DNA of 24,722 nucleotides from IMG/VR virus record IMGVR_UViG_3300006802_000527, positions 1-24,722 of that record; one strand, 5' to 3'. Every line of letters begins with the position of its first letter. Position 1 is the first letter of the stretch. Below are positions 6,983 through 13,928 of this stretch, one piece after another. Position numbers and translations under genes: made by a program. Source of the stretch: a virus. Below the pieces are notes generated by a model, which searched no databases, was not told the DNA's origin, and saw nothing but the letters and a program-made list of their open reading frames with translations.

Positions 6983-7157
6983 GTTTTATGAAAAAGTAAA
7001 ACAATACTTTACACCAGCAGAGCTCATAGATTTTCTAAACCCATCTATGGATCAGGTCCTAGGGTGGGCAGAGGATCTTATCCTAGAACGATATGCAGAT
7101 CTTGTTGATGAGGTTTGTTTTGAATTTACTGTTGACGAGGAGGACGACTCTTGGTAA
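6975..7157 (+). CDS. Hypothetical acidic 60-aa protein
   Basis: This protein is acidic and mostly helical, with many Asp and Glu and several aromatic residues, ending EEDDSW. It overlaps the phosphoesterase by eight bases and the next gene by seven. No motif is recognised. The acidic, aromatic-ended tail resembles the ends of single-stranded DNA-binding proteins, but the protein is too short to call one. Confidence 0.6.
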   Translation: MDEFYEKVKQYFTPAELIDFLNPSMDQVLGWAEDLILERYADLVDEVCFEFTVDEEDDSW

Positions 7158-7372
7158 ATGTGACCAGACAAAAGCACTACGAACAATATGAAGTACAACC
7201 TATTGACTTCATTGTTCAGGTAGCTGGACCAGAGTGGTGTGCTGGAAACGTTATCAAGTATGCCTCCCGTTACAAGGAAAAGAATGGCGTAGAAGATGTC
7301 TACAAAGCAAAACACTATTGCGAGATGTTGATTAATATTTTAGAAGGACGAGGGCCAAGAGACTATGGATAA
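7151..7372 (+). CDS. DUF3310 family protein (TTG start)
   Basis: This 73-aa protein matches the widespread phage DUF3310 family, with HYEQYEVQPIDFI, the WCAGNVIKYASRYK core, and the later KAKHYCEMLI helix. The family is sometimes labelled 'nucleotide kinase', but no kinase motif is visible and the function is unknown. It often sits beside nucleotide metabolism genes, as here, where it precedes the RNR. TTG at 7151 is chosen because GAGGAGG lies seven bases upstream. A GTG at 7160 is the alternative and would lose three residues. It overlaps the RNR start by eight bases. Confidence 0.85.
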   Translation: MVNVTRQKHYEQYEVQPIDFIVQVAGPEWCAGNVIKYASRYKEKNGVEDVYKAKHYCEMLINILEGRGPRDYG

Positions 7373-8618
7373 CTACCAACGACTAATTGCTACAAGCCGA
7401 TACTCTCGGTGGATTGAAGAGGAGAACAGACGAGAGACGTGGGAAGAAGTTGTTGATCGTTTCTACTCTTACATTGAAGAACAAGTACAGGACTTTATCA
7501 CTCCCCAGCATCGTACAGAACTGGATGATGTTCTGGAAGCTGTCCCTGCTGCCATTACAAATCTTGAAGTCATGCCCTCCATGCGAGCCCTCATGACCGC
7601 AGGCCCTGCTCTTGCACGGTGTAATGTAGCAGGATACAACTGTGCCTACATTCCTGTAGACAGCCTTCGCACATTTGATGAGGCTATGTACATCCTGATG
7701 TGTGGTACAGGTGTAGGCTTTAGTGTGGAGAAAAAGAATGTGGACAAGCTCCCTGTCGTTAACGAGCACTTTGAGGTATCTGATACAGTCATTGTTGTTA
7801 AAGACAGTAAAAGTGGATGGGCACGGGCCTTTAGAGAGCTCCTGTCCCTTCTTGTCTCTGGACAGATGCCTAAGTGGGATGTATCTAATGTTAGACCCGC
7901 AGGAAGTCGCCTCAAAACTTTCGGAGGGCGAGCAAGTGGTCCTGAACCCCTCGAAGCACTCTTCAACTTTGCAACAGACATGTTCCGTAATGCTGCAGGT
8001 CGAAAGCTCAAACCAATTGAATGTCACGATCTCCTTTGCAAAATCGGAGAGGTTGTTGTGGTCGGTGGTGTTCGACGATCTGCACTTATCAGCCTCTCAG
8101 ACCTAGACGACTATGAAATGGCACGAGCTAAGTCTGGTAATTGGTGGGAGTCCCACCCTCATCGTGCCTTAGCAAACAACAGCGCGGTGTACAATGACAA
8201 ACCAAACCCCGGACAATTCATGCGAGAGTTCAAAGCCATCTATGACTCCAAGTCAGGAGAACGTGGCATCTTTAACCGCCAAGCAGTGGTTGAACAAGTT
8301 AAGCGGAATGGACGAAGAGAGTTTGAGGGCATTGATTTTGGCACAAATCCTTGCTCTGAAATCATTCTCCGGCCCCACCAATTCTGCAACCTTACTGAAG
8401 TGGTGGTACGACGCACTGACACAGTTGAAGACCTTAGACGAAAAGTCAACATCGCAGTGTTCCTTGGAACAGTCCAAAGTCGATGGACAGACTTCAAATA
8501 TCTTAGACGCATCTGGCAAAAGAACTGTGAAGAAGAACGGCTCCTCGGGGTTAGTCTTACCGGCATCTATGACAACCCGGAACTTGCGCTCAACGGACAA
8601 GTCCTGAAAGAGCTTTGA
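7365..8618 (+). CDS. nrdJ: Adenosylcobalamin-dependent ribonucleotide reductase, N-terminal part (ends at in-frame TGA)
   Basis: This part holds the catalytic barrel of a monomeric class II RNR, which makes deoxynucleotides using B12. It shows Cys86 and Cys93 (the second in GYNCAYIPVDS), the glycine-rich CGTGVGFSVE, and NPC330SE332, which holds the radical cysteine and its glutamate. Codon 418 is TGA, and the frame continues directly with DYAVAQN, the normal continuation of the family. The frame is therefore interrupted by a nonsense codon and not by a frameshift. By memory of relatives an arginine is usual here, so a single CGA-to-TGA change would explain it. Sequencing error, readthrough and a truly split enzyme all remain possible. 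B12 dependence means the host must make or import cobalamin. Confidence 0.9.
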   Translation: MDNYQRLIATSRYSRWIEEENRRETWEEVVDRFYSYIEEQVQDFITPQHRTELDDVLEAVPAAITNLEVMPSMRALMTAGPALARCNVAGYNCAYIPVDSLRTFDEAMYILMCGTGVGFSVEKKNVDKLPVVNEHFEVSDTVIVVKDSKSGWARAFRELLSLLVSGQMPKWDVSNVRPAGSRLKTFGGRASGPEPLEALFNFATDMFRNAAGRKLKPIECHDLLCKIGEVVVVGGVRRSALISLSDLDDYEMARAKSGNWWESHPHRALANNSAVYNDKPNPGQFMREFKAIYDSKSGERGIFNRQAVVEQVKRNGRREFEGIDFGTNPCSEIILRPHQFCNLTEVVVRRTDTVEDLRRKVNIAVFLGTVQSRWTDFKYLRRIWQKNCEEERLLGVSLTGIYDNPELALNGQVLKEL

Positions 8619-8642
8619 GACTATGCTGTAGCACAGAACAAA

Positions 8643-9278
8643 GTGTATGCTGAGATCTTTGATATCAATCAGTCTGTAGCAGTCACCTGTGTCAAGCCTA
8701 GCGGCACTGTCTCTCAGTTGGTTGACTCTGCTTCAGGCTTGCATCCTCGTCACAACAGTCACTACGTTCGGACAGTACGAGGAGACAACAAAGATCCTCT
8801 AACTGAGTTTCTCAAAGCATCAGGGGTTCCAGCAGAGGCAGACTTGATGAACCCTAAATCTACCACGGTCTTTTCTTTCTACATGAAGGCACCAGAGGGT
8901 TCTGTAACACGAGACAAGATCTCTGCTATTCAACACCTTGATGACTGGCTTGTCATGCAGGAGAACTGGTGTGAGCACAAGCCTAGTGTGACGGTAAACA
9001 TCAGGGAAGAAGAGTGGCCTATCTTTGGTGGCATGGTGTACGAGCACTTCGACAAGATGACAGGCATTGCCATGTTACCTTACTTTGAGCACACCTACAA
9101 ACAGGCACCTTATCAAGACATAAGTGAAGAGGAATACAATGACGGAAAACAACGAGAACCCGAAATCAACTGGGACCTCCTCCCGGACTACGAAAAAGAG
9201 GACACCACGACAGGAAGCCAAGAGCTCGCCTGCACCGGAGGCTCCTGTGAGTGGAACGGAATTGGAGAAGCCGCATAA
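8643..9278 (+). CDS. nrdJ: Ribonucleotide reductase, C-terminal part
   Basis: This is the rest of the class II RNR, in the same frame as the N-terminal part, and open from 8619 just after the TGA. It shows CVKPSGTVSQL and HNSHYVRTVRG, which belong to the substrate-binding end of the barrel. It ends in a flexible tail with CTGGSC, the cysteine pair that re-reduces the active site. As a separate gene it would start at GTG 8643, but no ribosome-binding site precedes that codon, which argues against efficient independent translation. With the TGA read as an amino acid, the whole enzyme would be 638 aa. The last 140 bases are shared with another gene in a different frame. Confidence 0.85.
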   Translation: MYAEIFDINQSVAVTCVKPSGTVSQLVDSASGLHPRHNSHYVRTVRGDNKDPLTEFLKASGVPAEADLMNPKSTTVFSFYMKAPEGSVTRDKISAIQHLDDWLVMQENWCEHKPSVTVNIREEEWPIFGGMVYEHFDKMTGIAMLPYFEHTYKQAPYQDISEEEYNDGKQREPEINWDLLPDYEKEDTTTGSQELACTGGSCEWNGIGEAA

Positions 9279-9441
9279 AGAAAAGCCCCCGAAGGTATTA
9301 ACCTTTGAGGACTTTCAGTTAAAGAAGTCTGGTTATGCGGGGTTTTGGGACTTTGTAGCTCCTAACGGAGAAGTCTTTGGCCCTTATACATCAAAGAGCA
9401 GAGCCAGACGAGCTGTGTTTGAATACATAGCTAATGCCTAG
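9139..9441 (+). CDS. Hypothetical protein overprinted on RNR tail
   Basis: This 100-aa protein is read in a different frame from the RNR and overlaps its last 140 bases. The overlapped half is disordered and rich in Lys, Pro, Thr and Glu. The free half holds a compact segment with aromatic and basic residues (GFWDFVAPNGEVFGPYTSK). The ATG has GAGG six bases upstream. An in-frame GTG at 9124 is less well placed. The domain seems to begin after the overlap, so the disordered part may have arisen by upstream extension into the RNR. The function is unknown. It is the last rightward gene before the terminator. Confidence 0.75.
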   Translation: MTENNENPKSTGTSSRTTKKRTPRQEAKSSPAPEAPVSGTELEKPHKEKPPKVLTFEDFQLKKSGYAGFWDFVAPNGEVFGPYTSKSRARRAVFEYIANA

Positions 9442-9446
9442 CAGAG

Positions 9447-9472
9447 TAGCCCCCGGAGAAATCTGGGGGTTA
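9447..9472 (+). terminator. Hairpin terminator between convergent arms
   Basis: CCCCC at 9450-9454 pairs with GGGGG at 9465-9469, with further pairs inside and outside, giving an 11-bp stem (including two G-U) closed by a GAAA tetraloop (9458-9461). On the plus strand it is followed by a T-rich stretch (TTAATCTTCTTTG), as expected of a rho-independent terminator. On the minus strand the tail is not T-rich, so termination there is less certain. The stop codon of the converging gene (9470-9472) forms part of the stem. Confidence 0.85.
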
Positions 9473-9778
9473 ATCTTCTTTGTCTTCCACCAAACGTTTG
9501 TAGCTTGTCATTTCCTGACGACGCATAATTGCTTCACGCTCTTCAGGATTTTCATCAAGGTACCGGAAAGCACGTTGGCCGGATGTCTCAGGAAGCCGTT
9601 GGTTCTTGAAGAAGTTACCGACTGACTCAGTAACTGTCTTTACAGAGCGACGCACTCCTGCTGGGATCTCATAGCCCCGGGCTTGCATATTCTCAGGAAG
9701 ACCTGCAATACGCCGCATCTGACGCCTACGACGATCTCGTGGGCTTTGCCCTTTGTTACGTCCTTCTGAAGGGATCAT
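9470..9778 (-). CDS. Hypothetical basic 102-aa protein
   Basis: This is the last gene of the leftward arm. It is arginine-rich near the N-terminus (RDRRRRQMRR) with a charged helical C-terminus. It has no signal peptide or membrane segment. It overlaps the preceding gene by four bases (ATGA). Its stop codon lies in the terminator stem. No family is recognised. The composition would suit nucleic-acid binding or a virion-associated protein, but that is inference. Confidence 0.65.
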   Translation of the reverse strand: MIPSEGRNKGQSPRDRRRRQMRRIAGLPENMQARGYEIPAGVRRSVKTVTESVGNFFKNQRLPETSGQRAFRYLDENPEEREAIMRRQEMTSYKRLVEDKED

Positions 9779-10008
9779 TGGTAGTTTCCTCCGTACCTTT
9801 TACTCATTGCCTTTTTCATTTTCTCACGGCGCTGGGTCTGTGCAACTGACATTCCAAAGTCGGTGTCCTGTTTGGCAGATGGCCGTGGGGGTTGAGGATT
9901 AGGCACAGGGCCAAAAGTCTCAAGGGCTTCACGATCTTTGGTTTCATATCCACGCATCGCTGTTCCGATAGGTCCGTTAGGAACTCGTTGTGTTCTGGGT
10001 CTAGGCAT
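9775..10008 (-). CDS. Hypothetical basic 77-aa protein
   Basis: This protein is rich in Arg, Lys, Pro and Gln, begins MPRPRTQRVPNG and ends near KKAMSKRYGG. The frame stays open upstream to 10098, but ATG at 10008 is preferred because AGGA lies eight bases ahead and the upstream extension is occupied by the 37-aa gene in another frame. One base separates it from that gene's stop. It looks disordered and nucleic-acid-friendly. The function is unknown. Confidence 0.65.
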   Translation of the reverse strand: MPRPRTQRVPNGPIGTAMRGYETKDREALETFGPVPNPQPPRPSAKQDTDFGMSVAQTQRREKMKKAMSKRYGGNYQ

Positions 10009-10009
10009 C

Positions 10010-10123
10010 TTATTTCCTTTTCTTTGCTGGTCCGTACTTCTTAGCAAGACCTTTGCTTTGCTTGTACACGTTGGCTTTTGGAGCTGCTGCTTTAGCAACC
10101 TGCTTTAACATTTTTCTAGCCAT
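10010..10123 (-). CDS. Very basic 37-aa protein
   Basis: This short frame starts MARKMLKQVAKAAAPK and ends GPAKKRK. About one third of its residues are Lys or Arg and it has no acidic residue. AGAGGA lies upstream, and the ATG overlaps the end of the holin-like gene by eight bases. It fits exactly between its two neighbours, with a one-base gap after it, which supports a real gene. It resembles small DNA-condensing or arginine/lysine-rich virion peptides in composition only. Confidence 0.6.
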   Translation of the reverse strand: MARKMLKQVAKAAAPKANVYKQSKGLAKKYGPAKKRK

Positions 10124-10421
10124 TTTTCTTGTCGTCCTCTGTTATGTCTTTAATGTCTTTGATGACTTCTGTTATGGTTTTTCCCTGAATCCGTATCAGG
10201 GTTGCAGGTCCTGTGAGAGCAGCAATAGCTGCTACAATGTAATCCCAGTCTGAGATCATTGGTGTTCTGTCAACGACAAAACCAAGGATGGAGGCAAACA
10301 GGAACGCTGCAAAAAATCCTACCACTCTTGTCTTTAAAGGAAGCTTACTCATCAGTAGAGCAGCCGCTGCAAGGCCAGCAGAGATAAACATTATCTCCAA
10401 ATTGTGTATCCATTTATCCAT
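10116..10421 (-). CDS. Putative holin (three membrane segments)
   Basis: This 101-aa membrane protein has three hydrophobic segments at about residues 10-28, 33-52 and 60-78, separated by short charged loops, and a charged cytoplasmic tail (KDIKDITEDDKKNG). Its size, topology and place directly next to the spanins and endolysin fit a holin that forms the lesion for endolysin release. It overlaps the o-spanin by eight bases. No sequence signature proves holin activity; another small lysis or membrane protein is possible. Confidence 0.7.
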   Translation of the reverse strand: MDKWIHNLEIMFISAGLAAAALLMSKLPLKTRVVGFFAAFLFASILGFVVDRTPMISDWDYIVAAIAALTGPATLIRIQGKTITEVIKDIKDITEDDKKNG

Positions 10422-10743
10422 TGTTGTTATACCACTTAACTAGTTCTTCATGTTTTAAGGCACACTTTTTGGCTTCAGCAGCCCAACTCTCTGATACGTA
10501 CTCTACAATACTTTGCACTTGTTCTTGAAGACTTAGTTGTTGCCACGCATCAGGCCCAACATCTAAGGTGTCCAGCTCTACCTTACAGGGTTCTTGTAAA
10601 GCCTCGGGTAAAGGTTTTGGTGGTTGTGGTATTTCAATTATCCGAACTTGTGGTTCTTGAGATAGTATTGAGCAACCCGACAACACTGTAGTCAAGCTGA
10701 CAAGTGGCGCTATCCACAATGATCGGCTGCTCCTTGACAACAC
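10414..10743 (-). CDS. Rz1: Outer-membrane spanin subunit (Rz1-like lipoprotein)
   Basis: This 109-aa protein begins with a signal peptide (about residues 1-23) ending in the lipobox LSGC, so the mature lipoprotein would be anchored in the outer membrane. A proline-rich segment (EIPQPPKPLPEAL) follows, as in Rz1 proteins, and then a helical part. Together with the inner spanin it fuses the two membranes at lysis. The GTG start at 10743 has GGAG seven bases upstream. The first 110 bases overlap the inner spanin gene in another frame, the classic overlapping Rz/Rz1 arrangement. It is longer than lambda Rz1. Confidence 0.88.
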   Translation of the reverse strand: MLSRSSRSLWIAPLVSLTTVLSGCSILSQEPQVRIIEIPQPPKPLPEALQEPCKVELDTLDVGPDAWQQLSLQEQVQSIVEYVSESWAAEAKKCALKHEELVKWYNNNG

Positions 10744-11044
10744 GTTCGATCTCCTGTATCACTATTTCTTTTTCAGCATTTACTTTATCAGAAAGGATCC
10801 TATTAGATGCAATCAATTCCTCAAGTTTCACCTGCTGTTGAGCAATTGCTTCACGAAGAGCTTCTTCAGCAGCGGCATCAGCTCGGGCTATCTTTGCTTC
10901 GTATCTTAACGTCGCTTTCTCATAACCTTGCTGATAGCCTGCTGAACGAAGATATAACCCTGTGGCACCCAGAGCTATCCCCAATCCTGCACCAATCCAT
11001 AACTTTGGTCCGAAATTTAGAAGAGATAGAAATACGTTTAGCAC
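10634..11044 (-). CDS. Rz: Inner-membrane spanin subunit (Rz-like)
   Basis: This protein of about 136 aa has an N-terminal membrane anchor (about residues 13-32, rich in Gly, Leu and Ala) and a periplasmic coiled coil rich in Ala, Glu and Gln up to about residue 100, as in Rz. It spans the periplasm and binds the lipoprotein subunit. Two GTG starts are possible. The one at 11044 overlaps the endolysin stop by one base and is preferred; the one at 11059 adds five residues. Neither has a strong ribosome-binding site, so coupling to the endolysin is likely. Confidence 0.85.
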   Translation of the reverse strand: MLNVFLSLLNFGPKLWIGAGLGIALGATGLYLRSAGYQQGYEKATLRYEAKIARADAAAEEALREAIAQQQVKLEELIASNRILSDKVNAEKEIVIQEIERVVKEQPIIVDSATCQLDYSVVGLLNTISRTTSSDN

Positions 11045-11469
11045 TACCAAGCACCCCACTGATATAGTGACCCATCAGCTTTCGGAGGACGACTATCAAC
11101 ATGTATAAAAGTTTTGTACCGCCCTATTGCAGTGAATCCAGTTTTAATCGCCAGATCCTCAAGCTCCCTTCCCATCTCAGTGTCATCAATGTGGATATCA
11201 AAAGCTCGACCAAATACGTGTTGACTTGTAGGACTTCCACCGACCCTAGAGTTGTGTTTTGGATCTCTGTATCCGCTATTGATGATGAGAGGTGCGTCGT
11301 AAATATCTCTAAGAGTTTGCAGCAAGATCAACGCTACCTTAGAGATCTTGAGGGAACCGTCACCCTTGGAAGCGAGCTCTTTGGGACTGAAGTTGGGAGC
11401 TAAGTCTTCCCACTCTGCAGCCTGCTCAAGACTCATCTCTGTCCAGTGAGGGGCCTCAAAGTAGTTCAT
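11044..11469 (-). CDS. Peptidase M15 endolysin
   Basis: This 141-aa zinc peptidase of the M15 (D-Ala-D-Ala carboxypeptidase-like) family cuts peptidoglycan cross-links at lysis. The zinc ligands are His84 and Asp91 in SQHVFGRAFDIHI and His123 in FIHVDSR. The preceding NSGYRDPKHN segment is typical of the family. It has no signal peptide, consistent with release through a holin. It starts at a TAATG overlap with the transglycosylase-bearing internal protein and is followed by the spanins. Confidence 0.92.
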   Translation of the reverse strand: MNYFEAPHWTEMSLEQAAEWEDLAPNFSPKELASKGDGSLKISKVALILLQTLRDIYDAPLIINSGYRDPKHNSRVGGSPTSQHVFGRAFDIHIDDTEMGRELEDLAIKTGFTAIGRYKTFIHVDSRPPKADGSLYQWGAW

Positions 11470-13928
11470 TACTTAGGACTTCCATCAGGGTTAAGACCCC
11501 AGTGGTGGTAGCGGTTCTGATAGTTTTCTAGTCCATCAATAATCAAGAACTCAGCCATTGCATCTTGCACTTGAGGGCTAAACTTTGTTGTTGAAGGGTC
11601 AAGACCAAGAGCCTCGGCAGCAAACATCATTGTATTACCTACAATCTGGTAGCGACCAATAGGAGTGGCAAGTTCTTCTGTCCCTCTCACTCGTTTAACG
11701 TAGTCTCCGTAGTCTCCACGACCCCACTGAAACAATTCACCAATGGTCATGTCAAGAACATTGACGTCTGAAAACTCATCTAGGTGAGAGTTGCCAAAGA
11801 GTGTTCGATAGTCTCGTGTACCGCCATTTTCTTTCTGGTCAATAACATTATACGTGTTATCCATAAATATTGAGACACTGGCAGGTCGTGCAGTTGCTGC
11901 CTCAAAGTCTGTACGCAATGTTTCAAGAGCGTCATTAAATGTAACTCTTGTTTGAACTTGAGCAGGAGCTTCTTCCGGTACATTAAACATAAGGTCATCT
12001 GCATTTCTGGTAGCAAGATAAACCCTCACCCCTTTTGTGTCTTGTAGCTGTTCTGGAAGATCTTCCAAAGGCATGTTATCAGACATAAAATCAATAGACC
12101 TGTTTAGGTATTCTGCACGTTTTTCAAACTCACGAAGAGATACATTACCGCCTTGGGTTCCTCCACGACGAGCAGCCCTTACTCGCTCTCTTTCAGGTCG
12201 TAAATCATTAACTTCGTAACGATCTGTCTCTTTGTTAAAGACAATCTCAAGACCAGCTCCTTGTCGGGTGTCTCTATCAGAGATAAAACGCATAGCTGCA
12301 TGAGCTCGCTCTACTGCGTTCAATTGCATCTTAAGAGCCATAGAACCCTGTGCGTTAAATTGTTCTTTGCCCATCACTGTCTGAAGAGCAATCTCATTCA
12401 TAGGACGAGCAAAGAAGTCAATAATTTCCTCTGCATTATTATTTGTAATTGTTTGAGGAGACAACTCTGAAGCAAAAATACCAAGAGCTATAGTCTGGTA
12501 CGAGTAGTCAAGAAAGGTTTGATCAGAAGGATCAACAACCCCACCACTAAGGGCAACCATACTTCCTTCTGCTCCAACTCTTGTAATGGTAAGAGCTCTG
12601 GACAGATTTTCTGGATTTATATCAGGAAGACTGAACTCTCCAAGACGAAGTTGTTGTGTTTCATTAAACAGATTTGCCGCTTGCCTTCCAGCGTCTGACG
12701 GTATTCCTCTTAGCCAACTAGAGTAATCTCCTACAACTTGCCGCACAATATCCATATTTTGAGCCGCAACTAAGTTAGCTAAACCGTCTTTACCCAAGGC
12801 ACTTTCAAGAGCAAAAAACATAGGTACAGCTTCAGCCAGATTTAACTGATTCTGGACTCTAAGATCATCTAGAAGGGCGACTCTATTAGCAGCTTGGCTC
12901 AGATCTCCAGTAAAAATCTCTTCAATGGTATTAATAATTGTATTATATTGATTTTCAACTGCTGTGATATCATCTTCAAGAGCCTCTTCAACTCTCATAG
13001 CTGAAACACTCTCAGCAGCATACGTCCTCATACTTGCAATCATCTGTCCTGCCTGAGCTCTTACATCTCCATAGTCTTCAGCAGATTCAGCTTGATTTGC
13101 TAAATTGGTGAGCTGGTTAAGCACAGGAGTGAGCCTAGAGTTTGCATGAGCTATATGCCCCAGTCTAAGATTGGCGCTGGCTCGACGTCTAAATTCAATT
13201 GCTTCTGCAGTCCCAGCCTCTAAAAGAGCTTTGGCTGTCTCAGCCTCTTGTTGCGCTCTTACAAGATTAGCATCAGCTTGAAGTCTTTCAAGACCCAAAG
13301 CAATCTGTTGTTCAACAGAAATACTCATGTCAGGAGGTATGTTTGTTATTTCTCCTGTTTCCTCATTTCTAATGGGAATAGAGGAGGTGGCATAAGTTTC
13401 AAGTGCCTTGTTTCTGAGATTTATTTGAGTGGCTAAAGTTCCTTCGTAAAGAGCTTGTTCTGCGTAAGCTTCTCTGAAGAGGATTTTATCAACGCCCTTT
13501 GACACCAAATCAGTCATAATTTCAGAACGAGCTTCTGGATACTCGTCCATAATTTGAGCGATTCTTTGATTCAAAAGAACAGCCCTAGCTACAGGACGCA
13601 TCTCTCCAGTTTGAGCTGTGCCAGCAATCTGCTCAATTTCTTGAGCTTGAGCTTGATATTCGGGACTGTTGACAACGCTTTCACCGCCACCAGTACCAGT
13701 ATAATAGTCAAATATTGCTCCTGCTGCTTCATCTCGACCCTCAGAAACCCGTCTTTTGTTTAGGAGTTCTTCTTGTTGTCTGCGTTCAGTTCTCCGATCA
13801 GAAATAAGATTAGCCGCCTGTCTGCCCAAATCAGCAAAAGCTCCAAACACATCAGGCATTGCTTTTTGCTCTGATTGTTGCATTGGAGGGACTGGAGCGC
13901 CGGGAAGTTGTTGTGTAAACTCAGCCAT
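11469..13928 (-). CDS. Internal virion protein with C-terminal lytic transglycosylase domain
   Basis: This 819-aa protein is mostly helical and polar (residues 1-680, rich in Ala, Gln and Glu), as expected of an injected core protein like T7 gp15. The last 130 residues (DNA 11469-11861) look like a GH104-type (lambda R-like) muramidase or transglycosylase. A probable catalytic Glu is near residue 700 in ENGGTRDYRTLFGN, followed by MTIGELF, TPIGRYQIVGNT and FSPQVQDAMAEFL. It would open peptidoglycan during DNA entry. In T7 this activity lies at the N-terminus of gp16, so here it has moved to the smaller partner. The start overlaps the upstream stop (TAATG). Confidence 0.85.
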   Translation of the reverse strand: MAEFTQQLPGAPVPPMQQSEQKAMPDVFGAFADLGRQAANLISDRRTERRQQEELLNKRRVSEGRDEAAGAIFDYYTGTGGGESVVNSPEYQAQAQEIEQIAGTAQTGEMRPVARAVLLNQRIAQIMDEYPEARSEIMTDLVSKGVDKILFREAYAEQALYEGTLATQINLRNKALETYATSSIPIRNEETGEITNIPPDMSISVEQQIALGLERLQADANLVRAQQEAETAKALLEAGTAEAIEFRRRASANLRLGHIAHANSRLTPVLNQLTNLANQAESAEDYGDVRAQAGQMIASMRTYAAESVSAMRVEEALEDDITAVENQYNTIINTIEEIFTGDLSQAANRVALLDDLRVQNQLNLAEAVPMFFALESALGKDGLANLVAAQNMDIVRQVVGDYSSWLRGIPSDAGRQAANLFNETQQLRLGEFSLPDINPENLSRALTITRVGAEGSMVALSGGVVDPSDQTFLDYSYQTIALGIFASELSPQTITNNNAEEIIDFFARPMNEIALQTVMGKEQFNAQGSMALKMQLNAVERAHAAMRFISDRDTRQGAGLEIVFNKETDRYEVNDLRPERERVRAARRGGTQGGNVSLREFEKRAEYLNRSIDFMSDNMPLEDLPEQLQDTKGVRVYLATRNADDLMFNVPEEAPAQVQTRVTFNDALETLRTDFEAATARPASVSIFMDNTYNVIDQKENGGTRDYRTLFGNSHLDEFSDVNVLDMTIGELFQWGRGDYGDYVKRVRGTEELATPIGRYQIVGNTMMFAAEALGLDPSTTKFSPQVQDAMAEFLIIDGLENYQNRYHHWGLNPDGSPK

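Noticed and set aside
7383-8027. Long minus-strand frame of 214 codons opposite the reductase
   Set aside because: It mirrors a confirmed conserved enzyme, has no recognisable domain, and lies on the opposite strand to its operon.
8616-8618. Alternative genetic code with TGA as tryptophan
   Set aside because: Many other genes in the window end in TGA at sensible positions and use TGG for Trp, so TGA is a normal stop here.
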